NCBI GenBank assembly: GCA_035506215.1
Contig: DATJPW010000207.1
Coordinates: forward strand, 1-22,409
Reading direction: 5' to 3'
DNA length: 22,409 nt
Source: DATJPW01 sp035506215
Lineage (GTDB): Bacteria > Desulfobacterota > Desulfomonilia > Desulfomonilales > Desulfomonilaceae
Every line of letters begins with the position of its first letter. Positions within the stretch are counted from its first letter, which is position 1. The position numbers and the translations under genes are program-made. This document shows, piece after piece, positions 1 to 7,860 of this stretch. Below the pieces are notes generated by a model, which did not search any database, had not been told where the DNA came from, and saw only the letters and a program-made list of their open reading frames with translations.

Positions 1-33
1 AATGTTCGTCTACTTAGAGCATCGGGAGTCTGC

Positions 34-309
34 CTAACCTAATTCTTTGAAGCCCAACAATACACGGTACGGGCCGGGCATCCCCGGTGGCACCAAGGCC
101 ACACGATCGCAACTGGTCAACACCGCTATAGAGGGATCACAGGCTTTTCCGTTAACAAATATGACCTCGACCTTTTCCCGCGGAATATCAAGCATGGCCA
201 GCAGTCGGCTTCCGGTCATTCCTCCCTGGATATCAATCTTGTACGGATTCGGCCAGTTCCGTTCTCGAAAGAGATCTGCTAGACCCATGAACGCGCGAAG
301 TTCGATCAT
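34..309 (-). CDS. MoaD/ThiS-like small protein associated with AOR
   Basis: This is a 91-residue protein with a beta-grasp (ubiquitin-like) pattern. It has an N-terminal strand, a central VIFVNGKACDP segment typical of MoaD/ThiS proteins, and a C-terminal VALVPPGMPGPYRVLLG stretch. Proteins with this ending are commonly encoded next to tungsten aldehyde oxidoreductases and are thought to serve pyranopterin cofactor assembly or sulfur transfer; that role is inferred here. The start is supported by a GGGGAGG ribosome binding site just upstream of the ATG. It follows AOR on the same strand after about 120 bases, so co-transcription is likely. Unlike classical MoaD and ThiS, it does not end in Gly-Gly: the last residues are FKELG. 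It may therefore be a non-thiocarboxylated relative, or be processed after the internal glycine. Confidence 0.75.
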   Translation of the reverse strand: MIELRAFMGLADLFRERNWPNPYKIDIQGGMTGSRLLAMLDIPREKVEVIFVNGKACDPSIAVLTSCDRVALVPPGMPGPYRVLLGFKELG

Positions 310-431
310 CGGCCTCCCCTCACTCTTTCAGATCGAATGGACAGGAGTACGTTATGCCCAGTTCTCGTTCAATGGTCTTTTCCCTTTGGCCTTTCCAGGG
401 TGGGGTTTCCTGTTACCTACTTTTGCACTAA

Positions 432-2159
432 CTAGAAATTCATTACTTGGTCAATTTCTTCTTCTGTGAAGTCCCAAGTGGTGTTGTGCGGTGGACATTC
501 CTCCTCGAAGAATTCCGGTAAGCGGTCATCCGCGTTGGTAAAGCCAGCCCTTTGATTGAATCCGCGCTCAGCCTTAAGGATAGACTTGCCCATAGCTGTA
601 ATATCGTTTGCATTAAGGGAGAGGCCGTACTGAGCGTTGATCATGTCAACCAGAGCTTGGGAGGCATCGGCGCTGTCCAGAGTGGCGAAGGAAACAAACA
701 CGCACATACCCATACTGTCAAGAGCAGCAGTGGCAATTTGGAGGTTGCGGGACAGTTCAACTTGACCTTCCTTCTTAAGCGGATCTACGAAGCCGCCACA
801 CTTCAGAATGTTGGTGGCCACTGCATAACCGGCCGTGTGGTCTGCACCCATCGGAGTCGTGGCGTAGGTCAGGCCAACTCCCTTAACCACACGGGGATCG
901 TAGGCCGGAATTGCCTGGCCTTTTACTACAGGAACCCTGAAAAGCCCATACATTCGACCAACCGCAGCAGCGCCGCAGCCAAGAATCCGGCCCAGGGGAG
1001 TTCCTTTACGGATTTCTTTAATAAGTTCCAGAGCAGCTTTGGCGTCGCCCCAGGGAATGATGCCAGCCTCCATGGCAACAGCGACAGCCACTGAGCAGTC
1101 GATCGAATCTACGCCGGCCTCATCGAGTTCACGGTCACAATAGGCGATTGTGTCAAGGTCATCAATCTTGGCGTCAGCGCCAAGGGCCCAAATCGTCTCA
1201 TACTCAAAACCGCTGGTGATATATTTGCCTTCCTTGTCAACATAGTGCTGGGAACAGCGTATGACGCAACCTGCATGGCAGTTGTGGACAGGTCTGCCGC
1301 CACGCTCCTTCATGGTTGCGTTCATTGTCTCGCCGCTAATGTTGTCGGCCCATTCGTTACGACCCCTGCGGAAGTTTTCGGTGGGAAGACCCCCAGCTTC
1401 GTTCAGGATATTCACCAGAACGTCGGTGCCGTAGTTGGTTAGACCCTGACTAGTGACCGGATGAGTAGTAAGGGCTTTGGAAAACCGCTTTGCAGCACTC
1501 GTGAAAGCCTGCTGATCGGCGATAGCGACCCGGGGAGCGCCAGTGTCATCAATAACGACGGCTTTTATCTTCTTGGAACCCATCACCGCGCCTAGGCCGC
1601 CACGACCGGCGCTGCGGATGTTGCCATCAGGATCGGCAAAGGAAATGTTGGCTGCTGAAAGCCTCATTTCTCCTGCCGGACCAATGACGGCTACCCCTAC
1701 TTTGGGGCCGTATTTTTCTTGCAGGATCTTAATGGCGTCATAGTTGCCTATGCCCATGATTTCAGCGGGTGCGTCATCAATGGTGACACCGTCCATCGCA
1801 ACTTTGATGACGAAATATTTATCCTCTGCCGGAATTCCCTCAAACACGAGAGCCTTAATGCCCAGTCTGGCCAACTTTTGACTAGAGCTGCCTCCACTGT
1901 TGCTTTCCTTGATGCCTCCGGTCAGCGGGCTCTTGGCGCCACAAGAAATGCGGCCGGAGTTCGCTGCGGTAGTCCCGCTAAGAAAGCCGGGCGCAAAAAG
2001 CAGCTTGTTGTTTTTCCCTAAAGGATGACAGGTGGGCTTCACTTCGTCGGCGATGAAGGTGGAGGTAAGTCCACGGCCCGCCAAACCTGCATATTTTTCG
2101 GGACACTCGCCGATGTTCACCTCTTTCGATGTCATGTCTACACGGATGAATTTACCCAT
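432..2159 (-). CDS. aor: Aldehyde:ferredoxin oxidoreductase (tungsten/molybdopterin)
   Basis: This 575-residue protein belongs to the AOR family, which oxidises aldehydes to carboxylic acids with ferredoxin as electron acceptor, using a bis-pyranopterin tungsten (or molybdenum) cofactor and one 4Fe-4S cluster. The N-terminal cofactor domain covers about residues 1-205 (GRGLTSTFIADEV, then RSAGRGGLGAVMGSKKIKA near 182-200). Likely cluster ligands are Cys294, Cys298 and Cys302 (NCHAGCVIRC) and Cys486 in LDSMGMCVF. The length is normal for the family and no break is visible. The start is fixed by a strong AAGGAGGTG ribosome binding site. The first two cysteines are three residues apart, whereas the Pyrococcus enzyme has CX2CX3C. 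There is no signal peptide, so it is cytoplasmic. Its neighbours (MoaD-like protein, dehydrogenase fragment, ferredoxin tail) fit alcohol/aldehyde oxidation. The exact substrate cannot be told. Confidence 0.93.
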   Translation of the reverse strand: MGKFIRVDMTSKEVNIGECPEKYAGLAGRGLTSTFIADEVKPTCHPLGKNNKLLFAPGFLSGTTAANSGRISCGAKSPLTGGIKESNSGGSSSQKLARLGIKALVFEGIPAEDKYFVIKVAMDGVTIDDAPAEIMGIGNYDAIKILQEKYGPKVGVAVIGPAGEMRLSAANISFADPDGNIRSAGRGGLGAVMGSKKIKAVVIDDTGAPRVAIADQQAFTSAAKRFSKALTTHPVTSQGLTNYGTDVLVNILNEAGGLPTENFRRGRNEWADNISGETMNATMKERGGRPVHNCHAGCVIRCSQHYVDKEGKYITSGFEYETIWALGADAKIDDLDTIAYCDRELDEAGVDSIDCSVAVAVAMEAGIIPWGDAKAALELIKEIRKGTPLGRILGCGAAAVGRMYGLFRVPVVKGQAIPAYDPRVVKGVGLTYATTPMGADHTAGYAVATNILKCGGFVDPLKKEGQVELSRNLQIATAALDSMGMCVFVSFATLDSADASQALVDMINAQYGLSLNANDITAMGKSILKAERGFNQRAGFTNADDRLPEFFEEECPPHNTTWDFTEEEIDQVMNF

Positions 2160-2210
2160 AAAAACACCTCCTTGGCTTTGTCTCTACTAATTACGTTAAT
2201 GTACGCGACC

Positions 2211-2393
2211 TTAAAAAGGCCGCACCGAGGTTACCATTATCGATATGTAGACCTCGACAGCGCGCGTGAGAGCATCCATGCCGGTGGCAGCTGTGAGGAG
2301 CGGAACCATGCCCGCCATGATGAGCGGGTCGTTCATGGCCACATTCGGTGTCGTCCCTCAGTCCAGAACGACCATTTTGACGATTCGGCTCAA
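2211..2393 (-). pseudogene. Remnant of an iron-containing alcohol dehydrogenase
   Basis: Minus-strand translation gives about 50 codons that match residues 161-210 of the intact alcohol dehydrogenase at 5923-7089. Shared segments are TTPNVA(M/I)NDPL, MAGM and LTAATGMDALT. The fragment starts and ends abruptly. It carries an in-frame TGA where the intact gene has the tryptophan codon of VDWRTTP, and similarity stops near position 2240. It includes the Asp of the GMDALT(H)AVE metal site, but the following metal-binding histidine is arginine (ALTRAVE). It is dead and lies between the barrel-protein gene and AOR, directly in front of the AOR ribosome binding site. It is evidence for a former dehydrogenase-AOR arrangement or for recombination between dehydrogenase copies. 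Confidence 0.85.
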
Positions 2394-2437
2394 CCTCCTG
2401 GCTCTGTTTGCTTGTGACCAACAAGGAAACGGTCTGA

Positions 2438-4246
2438 TTAGAAATTTATCAGGGTAGACATCTGAACGCTTTGGATGCCATTCTTGCCCACAGGCGCCAC
2501 GTCAACGCCGCCGCCACCCGTCGGTACGATAGCCTGATAAGCCCAGTCAAACCAGCTGCCCGGCTGCCAATACGCATACTTCACGCGCAGCGTCATGCCC
2601 TCGAAGAGTTTCCAATCAGCTCCTGCATTGACTTCCCATCCGAGAGAGCGGTTGCTGGCAAAAGGATCAGACAAGACCGTATCGCCACGACCATCTCTAC
2701 CCCTGAACGCAGAGCCTGGTACTACTATGGGCACGTTACCTCTGACAGAGATGGGGTCGGCCGCTGTGACGCCGCCAAACTGACCTGCAAGGTATCCATC
2801 TCTCTCCAAGCGCTCGGCCCAAAGATAGGTGCCCCACAAGTTCAAGTTAGAGGCCACAGCATAATCCAGCCGAGTTCCAAAGGCCCACGCATCACCCATG
2901 CAGCCAATGCTGTCGGCTCCAAACGTCCAGTTGAATTGATTGTTCCCACCCCCGTAAGTGTAGAACATCAGTGTGTTGTACGGTTCCATGGCCTGATAGT
3001 TGATGGGATACGGCAGAGAGTTGGTCGTAAGCGTGCCCGCTGGCAGAATGCCGTTATTGGGGTTTATCTGATTCTGGCCTGGTGACCACGCCCACATGAA
3101 GGTGAGCCTCGCCGGACCGCACAAAAGACCTGTTTCGGCAAAAGCATGTTTAAGCATATAACGAGGCTGAGACAGAACAGGACTCGCCGCGGTGGGACCA
3201 CCGTTCAAGGTGTTGCAAAAGTCCAGGGCTATCCACGAATATTCTGCATTGGCAAAGAACCTGCCGTTGTTGTAACTCAAATAGGCGATCCAAAAATTCA
3301 GAAACCTATCGGATGCAACCACTTCTCCAGGTACAGGAGCCCCCGGTACTACGGGAACAAAAGCAGGCACAAAATTCAAGTCTCCCCTGCCCAAATGGAT
3401 GTTACGTCCGATCCAGCCTGCCCCAAATTGCAAGTCAGCGTTGCTATAGATGATCCAGAAGCCCTGGAACATGCTGTTTTTGCGCCCGCCGTCAGGCGAC
3501 TGATTCCAGCCGTCCATGAAGGGGGCCGCTCCCTGGCTGAGCCAGATTGCATAAAGGAAGCTCAGGGGACCATAAGGAATGACGGCCAAAAACGCTTCCG
3601 TTCTAGTGTTGTACCCAAGGGTAGCGCCGAGCCCGAATGCAAAATCCCTGATTCCATAGAAGAGTGTGCCAATGGGTGTTTGAGCAGAGAACTTGATCTG
3701 CTCCCAGCTTCCAATACCTGCGGTGTCATACGCGTTCTGGCTCACGCCTTGCATGACACTACGCTCAAACGGAGGGGTTCCTACGCCTGGGTCTCCACCA
3801 ATCCCGACGATATTCCACTGTGCGTATTTGTTGCGATAGCCCCCAATGGTGTACACACCAAATACCTTTATGGCCGGATTCAAGCGGATCTCCGGCAGCA
3901 GGGTGAACCTGTTGTCGCTATAATGCGCGTCGGACCCCCATCTGGAGAAACCACCCCGCGTAATCACTACCGGCGCGCTCGTAGAGGTGAGCGCATTGCT
4001 GTTGTCGCCCGCGACATTCACCACCGCGCCAGTGGCCCAGATGTTAGGTCCGGCAAACCCGATGAACGTCCCAGCACCGCCGTCCTGAGCAGGAGCGAAT
4101 CCGAAGAGGTCAGAATTGCCCGTACGAGAAAAATACTTGAAACGGTATTCGTACTCGCCTCTCATTGCGAACTCCCACGTCAAGGCAGGGGTTACCACGG
4201 CAAGCACAAAAAGCCCCACTAGCATAGGCACCAAGAATTTTTTCAT
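2438..4246 (-). CDS. Outer-membrane beta-barrel (porin-like) protein
   Basis: This 602-residue protein has a typical Sec signal peptide: MKK, then a hydrophobic core at about residues 4-20, with a cleavage region near residue 23. The mature part is rich in aromatic residues, Gly and Asn, with alternating amphipathic strands (for example MRGEYEYRFKYFSR near the start). It ends in ...MSTLINF; a terminal phenylalanine is the usual sorting signal for outer-membrane barrels. No catalytic motif is seen. The family cannot be named with certainty, but large barrels of this kind occur in many Desulfobacterota and probably admit small solutes. The start is supported by an AGGGGG ribosome binding site. 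Whether it shares a transcript with AOR, about 280 bases downstream, is unknown. A role in uptake of the alcohol or acid substrate is only inference. Confidence 0.75.
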   Translation of the reverse strand: MKKFLVPMLVGLFVLAVVTPALTWEFAMRGEYEYRFKYFSRTGNSDLFGFAPAQDGGAGTFIGFAGPNIWATGAVVNVAGDNSNALTSTSAPVVITRGGFSRWGSDAHYSDNRFTLLPEIRLNPAIKVFGVYTIGGYRNKYAQWNIVGIGGDPGVGTPPFERSVMQGVSQNAYDTAGIGSWEQIKFSAQTPIGTLFYGIRDFAFGLGATLGYNTRTEAFLAVIPYGPLSFLYAIWLSQGAAPFMDGWNQSPDGGRKNSMFQGFWIIYSNADLQFGAGWIGRNIHLGRGDLNFVPAFVPVVPGAPVPGEVVASDRFLNFWIAYLSYNNGRFFANAEYSWIALDFCNTLNGGPTAASPVLSQPRYMLKHAFAETGLLCGPARLTFMWAWSPGQNQINPNNGILPAGTLTTNSLPYPINYQAMEPYNTLMFYTYGGGNNQFNWTFGADSIGCMGDAWAFGTRLDYAVASNLNLWGTYLWAERLERDGYLAGQFGGVTAADPISVRGNVPIVVPGSAFRGRDGRGDTVLSDPFASNRSLGWEVNAGADWKLFEGMTLRVKYAYWQPGSWFDWAYQAIVPTGGGGVDVAPVGKNGIQSVQMSTLINF

Positions 4247-4391
4247 CTCTACCCCCTAATCCGAAAAAAAAAGAGAAAAAGATACCCTCGGACCAGTTGC
4301 AAAGCATCACAGACATTTTATCATCGTAACAGGGAAATCTCCCACTCCGATTTTTTGGGCTTCACTGCTTGGTCCGTCTTGCCTCCCATTT

Positions 4392-4520
4392 TCATTCAAC
4401 CCATTTAATAGCCTCTTCGGGGCAGGAGTCTACGGCTTCCTGAATTTGTTCCTCCCTCCAATATTCTGGAATTGTGCGACACTCTGGTGCTTCTTGGACG
4501 TCTGCCTCGGACTGCGGTCT
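4392..4520 (-). pseudogene. C-terminal remnant of a small ferredoxin
   Basis: In one minus-strand frame ending at a TGA at 4392 the translation runs RTIPEYWREEQIQEAVDSCP and then EEAIKWVE. The AVDSCPEEAIKW pattern is the last cysteine-proline motif of single-cluster 4Fe-4S ferredoxins. The front part with the CXXCXXC motif is absent and no start is visible. Upstream, the sequence runs into the degraded transposon copy at 4541. It is read as a decayed ferredoxin tail. A ferredoxin would be the natural electron acceptor for AOR, but this copy cannot work. Confidence 0.5.
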
Positions 4521-4540
4521 CCGCAGTGTCTGGCCTTACA

Positions 4541-4800
4541 GCGGAAAAGACCCCGGTGGCCTCTGCGGCGGCAAGACGACAGCGGGGCCATCGTCACGTT
4601 GACAAAAATGCCTGTGTCTGTTGCTTTTTTTTTTGAATGTACCTCCACCTCCGCTCTTTTGTCAAAATAAATTGCTTGGCCTTAACCCAAGAACAGCTTG
4701 GTAGTATGGAGCCAAGACAAAGTCCGATGCCACATGAACCCGCAACCTCCTACCGTGATACGCGACTTTCGCTCTCACCTTGACCGTCTTCGAACCAGGT
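4541..4800 (-). mobile_element. Degraded 3' end of a DDE transposon, copy A
   Basis: This stretch is similar along its length to 7861-8122 in the same orientation. On the minus strand it encodes a transposase-like C-terminus (AKVAYHGRR, then VHVASDFVLAPYYQAVLG) followed by the non-coding end of the element. The pattern resembles the LIK(V/I)GAKV...HGRR...VHVASAFPLA tail of IS4/IS1380-type DDE transposases; the family assignment comes from memory of that tail only. A few bases are missing relative to copy B near position 4785, and no complete ORF remains. Confidence 0.65.
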
Positions 4801-5020
4801 AGCCTAGAGCTGGTCTCGATGAAACCAATCCATTATCACTCCACCACTGCCAGTATGAGCCAACCTGAATGATTTAATACCGTAGGTTAAGCAAGTCTCG
4901 TGCCAGATATTTTCTTCGAGGCCTCGATGAGATTGTGCTTACCTTGCAAGATGTTATACCAACTCGCGTTCATACGCGGAATGTGGTATGAGGTTGCCGC
5001 AGTTTTAACTGGAGGTGACC

Positions 5021-5320
5021 ATGGGTAGAGTGACGAGAGCATTTGAGGATCTTTCGGAAGAAGAGATCAGGAAGCGAATACGGACGTCAAGGAATCCATG
5101 GATCGCACAGAAATGGCTGGTCATATTGCACGCTACCGTTGATCCGGTGCCGGCCAAGGAAATAGCAGTGCATGTTGTGGGAATGGGAAAGGGAACCGTT
5201 CATAATCTGATTTCGGATTACAATCGGTTTGGTCCGGGGGTAGTGGAGAGAACAGGACGGAGTGGTCGACGAAACGCGCACCTGACTCTGGAAGAGGAAG
5301 CTGAATTTGTAGCCCATTAA
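5021..5320 (+). pseudogene. N-terminal fragment of an IS630-family transposase
   Basis: The 99-residue ORF contains a winged helix-turn-helix like that at the front of IS630/Tc1 transposases (WLVILHATVDPVPAKEIAVH, then GKGTVHNLISDYNRFGPGVV and a GRSGRRNAHLTLEEE linker). Full IS630 transposases are roughly 340-360 residues with a DDE domain, none of which is present. The reading frame ends where unrelated sequence in the opposite direction (a radical-SAM scrap) begins, at about 5310. The ATG at 5021 is preferred because GGAGG lies five bases ahead; a GTG at 5015 is also in frame. It could still make a small DNA-binding protein, but a dead fragment is more likely. Confidence 0.75.
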
Positions 5321-5425
5321 TTCGTCAAATGTCGCTTGGGTATCAAAGTCGTAACCCACGATGAATGAGTTGTGAACCAATATCCCGTATGGTTGTATCT
5401 TTCTGATTGCTTCCAAATAATTAAA
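5317..5425 (-). pseudogene. Radical-SAM protein fragment
   Basis: A short minus-strand frame reads IRKIQPYGILVHNSFIVGYD and continues FDTQATFDELMGY. This resembles the (Y/H)GI...SFIVG(Y/F)D.D(T/S)...F segment after the catalytic core of B12-binding and related radical-SAM enzymes. The CX3CX2C cluster motif is absent and the frame is cut on both sides: by the IS630 fragment at about 5310, and by another reading frame at about 5425. It is recognisable only as a scrap of roughly 35 codons. Confidence 0.55.
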
Positions 5426-5818
5426 TTGCCTTCAGTCCACGCGATGTTCCCGCTGAACTCCATGAGTTCGCAATGAGTTAGCAACTCGTTTATCGCGAGC
5501 TTGAAGCCGAAACCTTCGAGCACCTGAGGCTCGAAATGCTCGTGGGCAATTTCCTCGGGAGTCTTGGGTTGAGAATTCACAAGTTCCAGGATCTCGGGTG
5601 AGTTCAGGTCCAAGACAGTGCTTAGGGTCCTTTAACGTATTCGTTGCGCGCTCGATAGCCAAGTGGCCTTCAAGTTGTAGTCCAAGCGCCCACGAGTAAT
5701 TCTTTCTGTCCAATTGCCTCTGAAACAGTGCGTGGTAGCGAGCGATTTGGCCGCCACAATGTTTACCGCGAGTCTTGTGTCGAGTTACCTTCCCTCCGAA
5801 GCTTCTTGCCGGTAGCAT
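5426..5818 (-). pseudogene. Unidentified minus-strand coding remnant, frameshifted
   Basis: Two overlapping minus-strand frames look protein-like. From 5818 one reads RHKTRGKHCGGQIARYHALF and onward through KNYSWALGLQLEGHLAIERATNT. At about 5625 the coding character seems to pass to another frame reading LDLNSPEILELVNSQPKTPE and then EIAHEHFEPQVLEGFGFKLA. Neither part was recognised. The region sits among other broken genes, so a decayed gene joined from one or two sources is the most economical reading. Nothing can be said about function. Confidence 0.35.
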
Positions 5819-5851
5819 GCACTAGTTTTCTCCGAATCGAGCCCATGACTT

Positions 5852-5893
5852 GCCCCACCCGACGCGCCGGATAGTTTGCGTCGGGATGTGGGC
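5852..5893 (-). terminator. GC-rich hairpin downstream of the alcohol dehydrogenase
   Basis: Perfect arms CCCGACGC (5858-5865) and GCGTCGGG (5878-5885) enclose a 12-base loop. The stem extends imperfectly through GCCCCAC and GTGGGC. It lies about 30 bases beyond the stop codon of the dehydrogenase gene, where a terminator is expected. There is no run of T on the exit side, so it may be a weak or Rho-assisted terminator or just an mRNA-stabilising hairpin. Confidence 0.4.
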
Positions 5894-5922
5894 GGGGCGA
5901 ACCCTGCCCAAAGGGTTGCAGG

Positions 5923-7089
5923 CTACATAGCCCACTTGTAAATCATGACGACGTCTTCCAGGGTTGGGCAGCGCGGGTTGGTCAGTCCGCAAGCGTCTTT
6001 TTGAGCGTTTTCTGCCATCGTTTTGAGGTCTTGCTCCTTGACGTTGAGCTCCTTCAGGCCGCTCGGGATGCCTACATCCTTCGAGAGCGTCTTGATTGCG
6101 TCAAGCGCCTTTTCAGCGGAAGCCCTCTTGGACAGACCTTCTACCGGTTCACCCATCGCCTTTGCTATGTCTACGAACCTATCGACCTTGGCGATCAGAT
6201 TGAAGCGCTCGACAGCGGGCAGCAGGATAGCGTTGCACACGCCGTGCGGCAGATTATAGAAGCCGCCCAACTGGTGTGCCATAGCGTGGACATGGCCGAG
6301 GCTGGCATTGTTAAAGGCCATCCCTGCGAGATATTCAGCATAGGCCATGCTATCCCGCGCTCCCATGTCGCCGCCGTTAGCCACAGCAGCTCGGAGGTTG
6401 TTGGCTATCAGTTTCATTGCCTGAAGCGCACACGCATCGGTCACAGGAGTCGCAGCTGTTGATACGTAAGCCTCGACAGCATGCGTGAGGGCGTCCATTC
6501 CGGTGGCAGCCGTGAGTGCTGGAGGCATACCTGCCATGAGCAGCGGGTCGTTGATGGCAACGTTCGGTGTCGTTCTCCAATCCACAATTGCCATTTTCAC
6601 CTTGCGGCTCGTGTCGGTAATGATGCAAAATCGGGTCATTTCGCTCGCCGTGCCTGCTGTGGTGTTGATTGCGATAAATGGCGGCATGCTTTTAGACGAT
6701 TTGTCCAACCCCTCATAGTCATTAATCTTACCGCCATTCGTGGCCAGAATGCCGACGGCTTTGCCGCAATCGTGCGCACTGCCGCCGCCGAGTGAAACAA
6801 TGCTATCGCACTTGTTCTTCTTGAAAATCTCGAGACCGTCATCAGCGTTCTTATCAGTTGGATTGGGGACGGTCTCGTCGAACACTACCACTTCGGCATT
6901 TGCTCCTTTCCTGATAATCTCAGCGATTGTATCGGTAATGCCTGCCTTAGTGATGCCCTTGTCCGTTACGATTAGTGGTTTATTGCAACCGAGCGTTTTG
7001 ACCCAGTCGCCGGTCTGCTTGTGACACCCTATACCCATCAACGTGACAGTCGGAATATAGAATCCGAACACTTCTTCTGCAAGTGCCAT
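5923..7089 (-). CDS. Iron-containing (group III) alcohol dehydrogenase
   Basis: This 388-residue protein is a full-length NAD(P)-dependent group III alcohol dehydrogenase, interconverting alcohols and aldehydes in the cytoplasm. The nucleotide-binding GGGSAHD is at residues 101-107, and INTTAGTASEMT, typical of the family, at 141-152. The predicted iron ligands are all present: Asp199 and His203 in GMDALTHAVE, His268 in HVHAMAHQLGG, and His282 in LPHG. The start has an AAGGAG ribosome binding site. Two tandem copies of a 10-base unit (ATAAAGCAAG on the coding strand) lie just ahead of it. The gene stands alone, flanked at a distance by the two degraded transposon copies at 4541-4800 and 7861-8122. 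It probably feeds aldehyde to AOR, or reduces aldehyde in the reverse direction. Whether the substrate is ethanol, methanol or a diol cannot be decided. Confidence 0.93.
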   Translation of the reverse strand: MALAEEVFGFYIPTVTLMGIGCHKQTGDWVKTLGCNKPLIVTDKGITKAGITDTIAEIIRKGANAEVVVFDETVPNPTDKNADDGLEIFKKNKCDSIVSLGGGSAHDCGKAVGILATNGGKINDYEGLDKSSKSMPPFIAINTTAGTASEMTRFCIITDTSRKVKMAIVDWRTTPNVAINDPLLMAGMPPALTAATGMDALTHAVEAYVSTAATPVTDACALQAMKLIANNLRAAVANGGDMGARDSMAYAEYLAGMAFNNASLGHVHAMAHQLGGFYNLPHGVCNAILLPAVERFNLIAKVDRFVDIAKAMGEPVEGLSKRASAEKALDAIKTLSKDVGIPSGLKELNVKEQDLKTMAENAQKDACGLTNPRCPTLEDVVMIYKWAM

Positions 7090-7104
7090 AATCAGATCTC
7101 CTTT

Positions 7105-7124
7105 CTTGCTTTATCTTGCTTTAT
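7105..7124 (-). repeat. Tandem 10-base repeat before the alcohol dehydrogenase
   Basis: CTTGCTTTAT occurs twice in a row on the plus strand, ending a few bases from the ribosome binding site of the dehydrogenase gene. It may be chance, a slippage product or a regulator site. Confidence 0.5.
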
Positions 7125-7415
7125 CATTGAAGAATCCATTAATTTGATTCGCATCCGCAACGACCTCTCGCTCCGCCGACCAGTACCGTTGCGTCCGGCT
7201 GCGACTCAATTTCACATAATCTTTGAGCGGATAGGACGTCTGCACCGATCACCTACTTTCTTTCCATTACCCAACTGAACGTCTCAGGCATGGAACGTTA
7301 TGGTTTATGCATTGCAAAGCTCCTGCCCCAATCATCACTATTCTGCCTCGAAATCTCCCTGAAGAATAAGAATTTCACTCCCTTTCGATCCATCATAAAC
7401 GGCTGCTGCGAAAGA
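7125..7415. other. Intergenic stretch without a supported gene
   Basis: Nearly 300 bases between the alcohol dehydrogenase and the zinc-ribbon ORF hold no convincing gene, RNA or repeat. A dehydrogenase promoter probably lies here, but no clear -35/-10 or sigma-54 pair was seen. Confidence 0.5.
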
Positions 7416-7691
7416 TCAACAGCGAATCCGAGACGACTTCTTAGCGCTTGTAAGGCACCTGAGAACGATTCTGCGCAATTTTACGATTGAGGGTGCGGAG
7501 AGGCGAGCCAGGACGGCATGACCTGATGGTAGCTTTGCGTCCAATGGCTGACCACAGGCATCACAAAATCTGCTTCCGAAAGGATTGGTCGTCTCACATG
7601 CAGGGCAGGCCTGTTCCAATGTCACACCACAGTGGTTGCAAAACTTAGCGCTTTCACGATTCTCTGCGTGACAAGCGGGGCATTCCATCAT
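7416..7691 (-). CDS. Double zinc-ribbon protein, probably a truncated gene
   Basis: The 91-residue ORF begins with two zinc ribbons: Cys4/Cys7 with Cys18/Cys21, and Cys29/Cys32 with Cys43/Cys46. Tandem ribbons of this type (CPxC...KFCxxCG...CPxC...FCxxCG) are the usual front end of much larger proteins, including class III adenylate cyclase/ATPase fusions. After residue about 54 the sequence loses any family character and ends soon. A truncation is therefore likely, although a small free-standing zinc-ribbon protein is possible. The ATG is preceded by GGGGGAGGA. The downstream side runs into sequence without a recognisable gene. Confidence 0.6.
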   Translation of the reverse strand: MMECPACHAENRESAKFCNHCGVTLEQACPACETTNPFGSRFCDACGQPLDAKLPSGHAVLARLSAPSIVKLRRIVLRCLTSAKKSSRIRC

Positions 7692-7860
7692 TCCTCCCCC
7701 TGGAACTGGTAATTGCTGTTATGAGATCTTTGCCATTTCCTCTTCGGCCTTTGTCACCCATCCGTCTGCACCGCATTCTTTGTAGTCGGAATTATGCTCC
7801 GGTCTTTCCATTTTGGAGGCCTTTGGGCCGGTACGGGAGTTGCTGGACGGTTGCTTTGAC

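Noticed and set aside
47..469. Plus-strand ORF of 140 codons at the window start
   Set aside because: It runs antisense through the MoaD-like gene and the end of AOR; its translation has no family pattern.
3146..4222. Long plus-strand ORF of 358 codons opposite the barrel-protein gene
   Set aside because: The opposite strand has a signal peptide, barrel character and a good ribosome binding site; this is its shadow.
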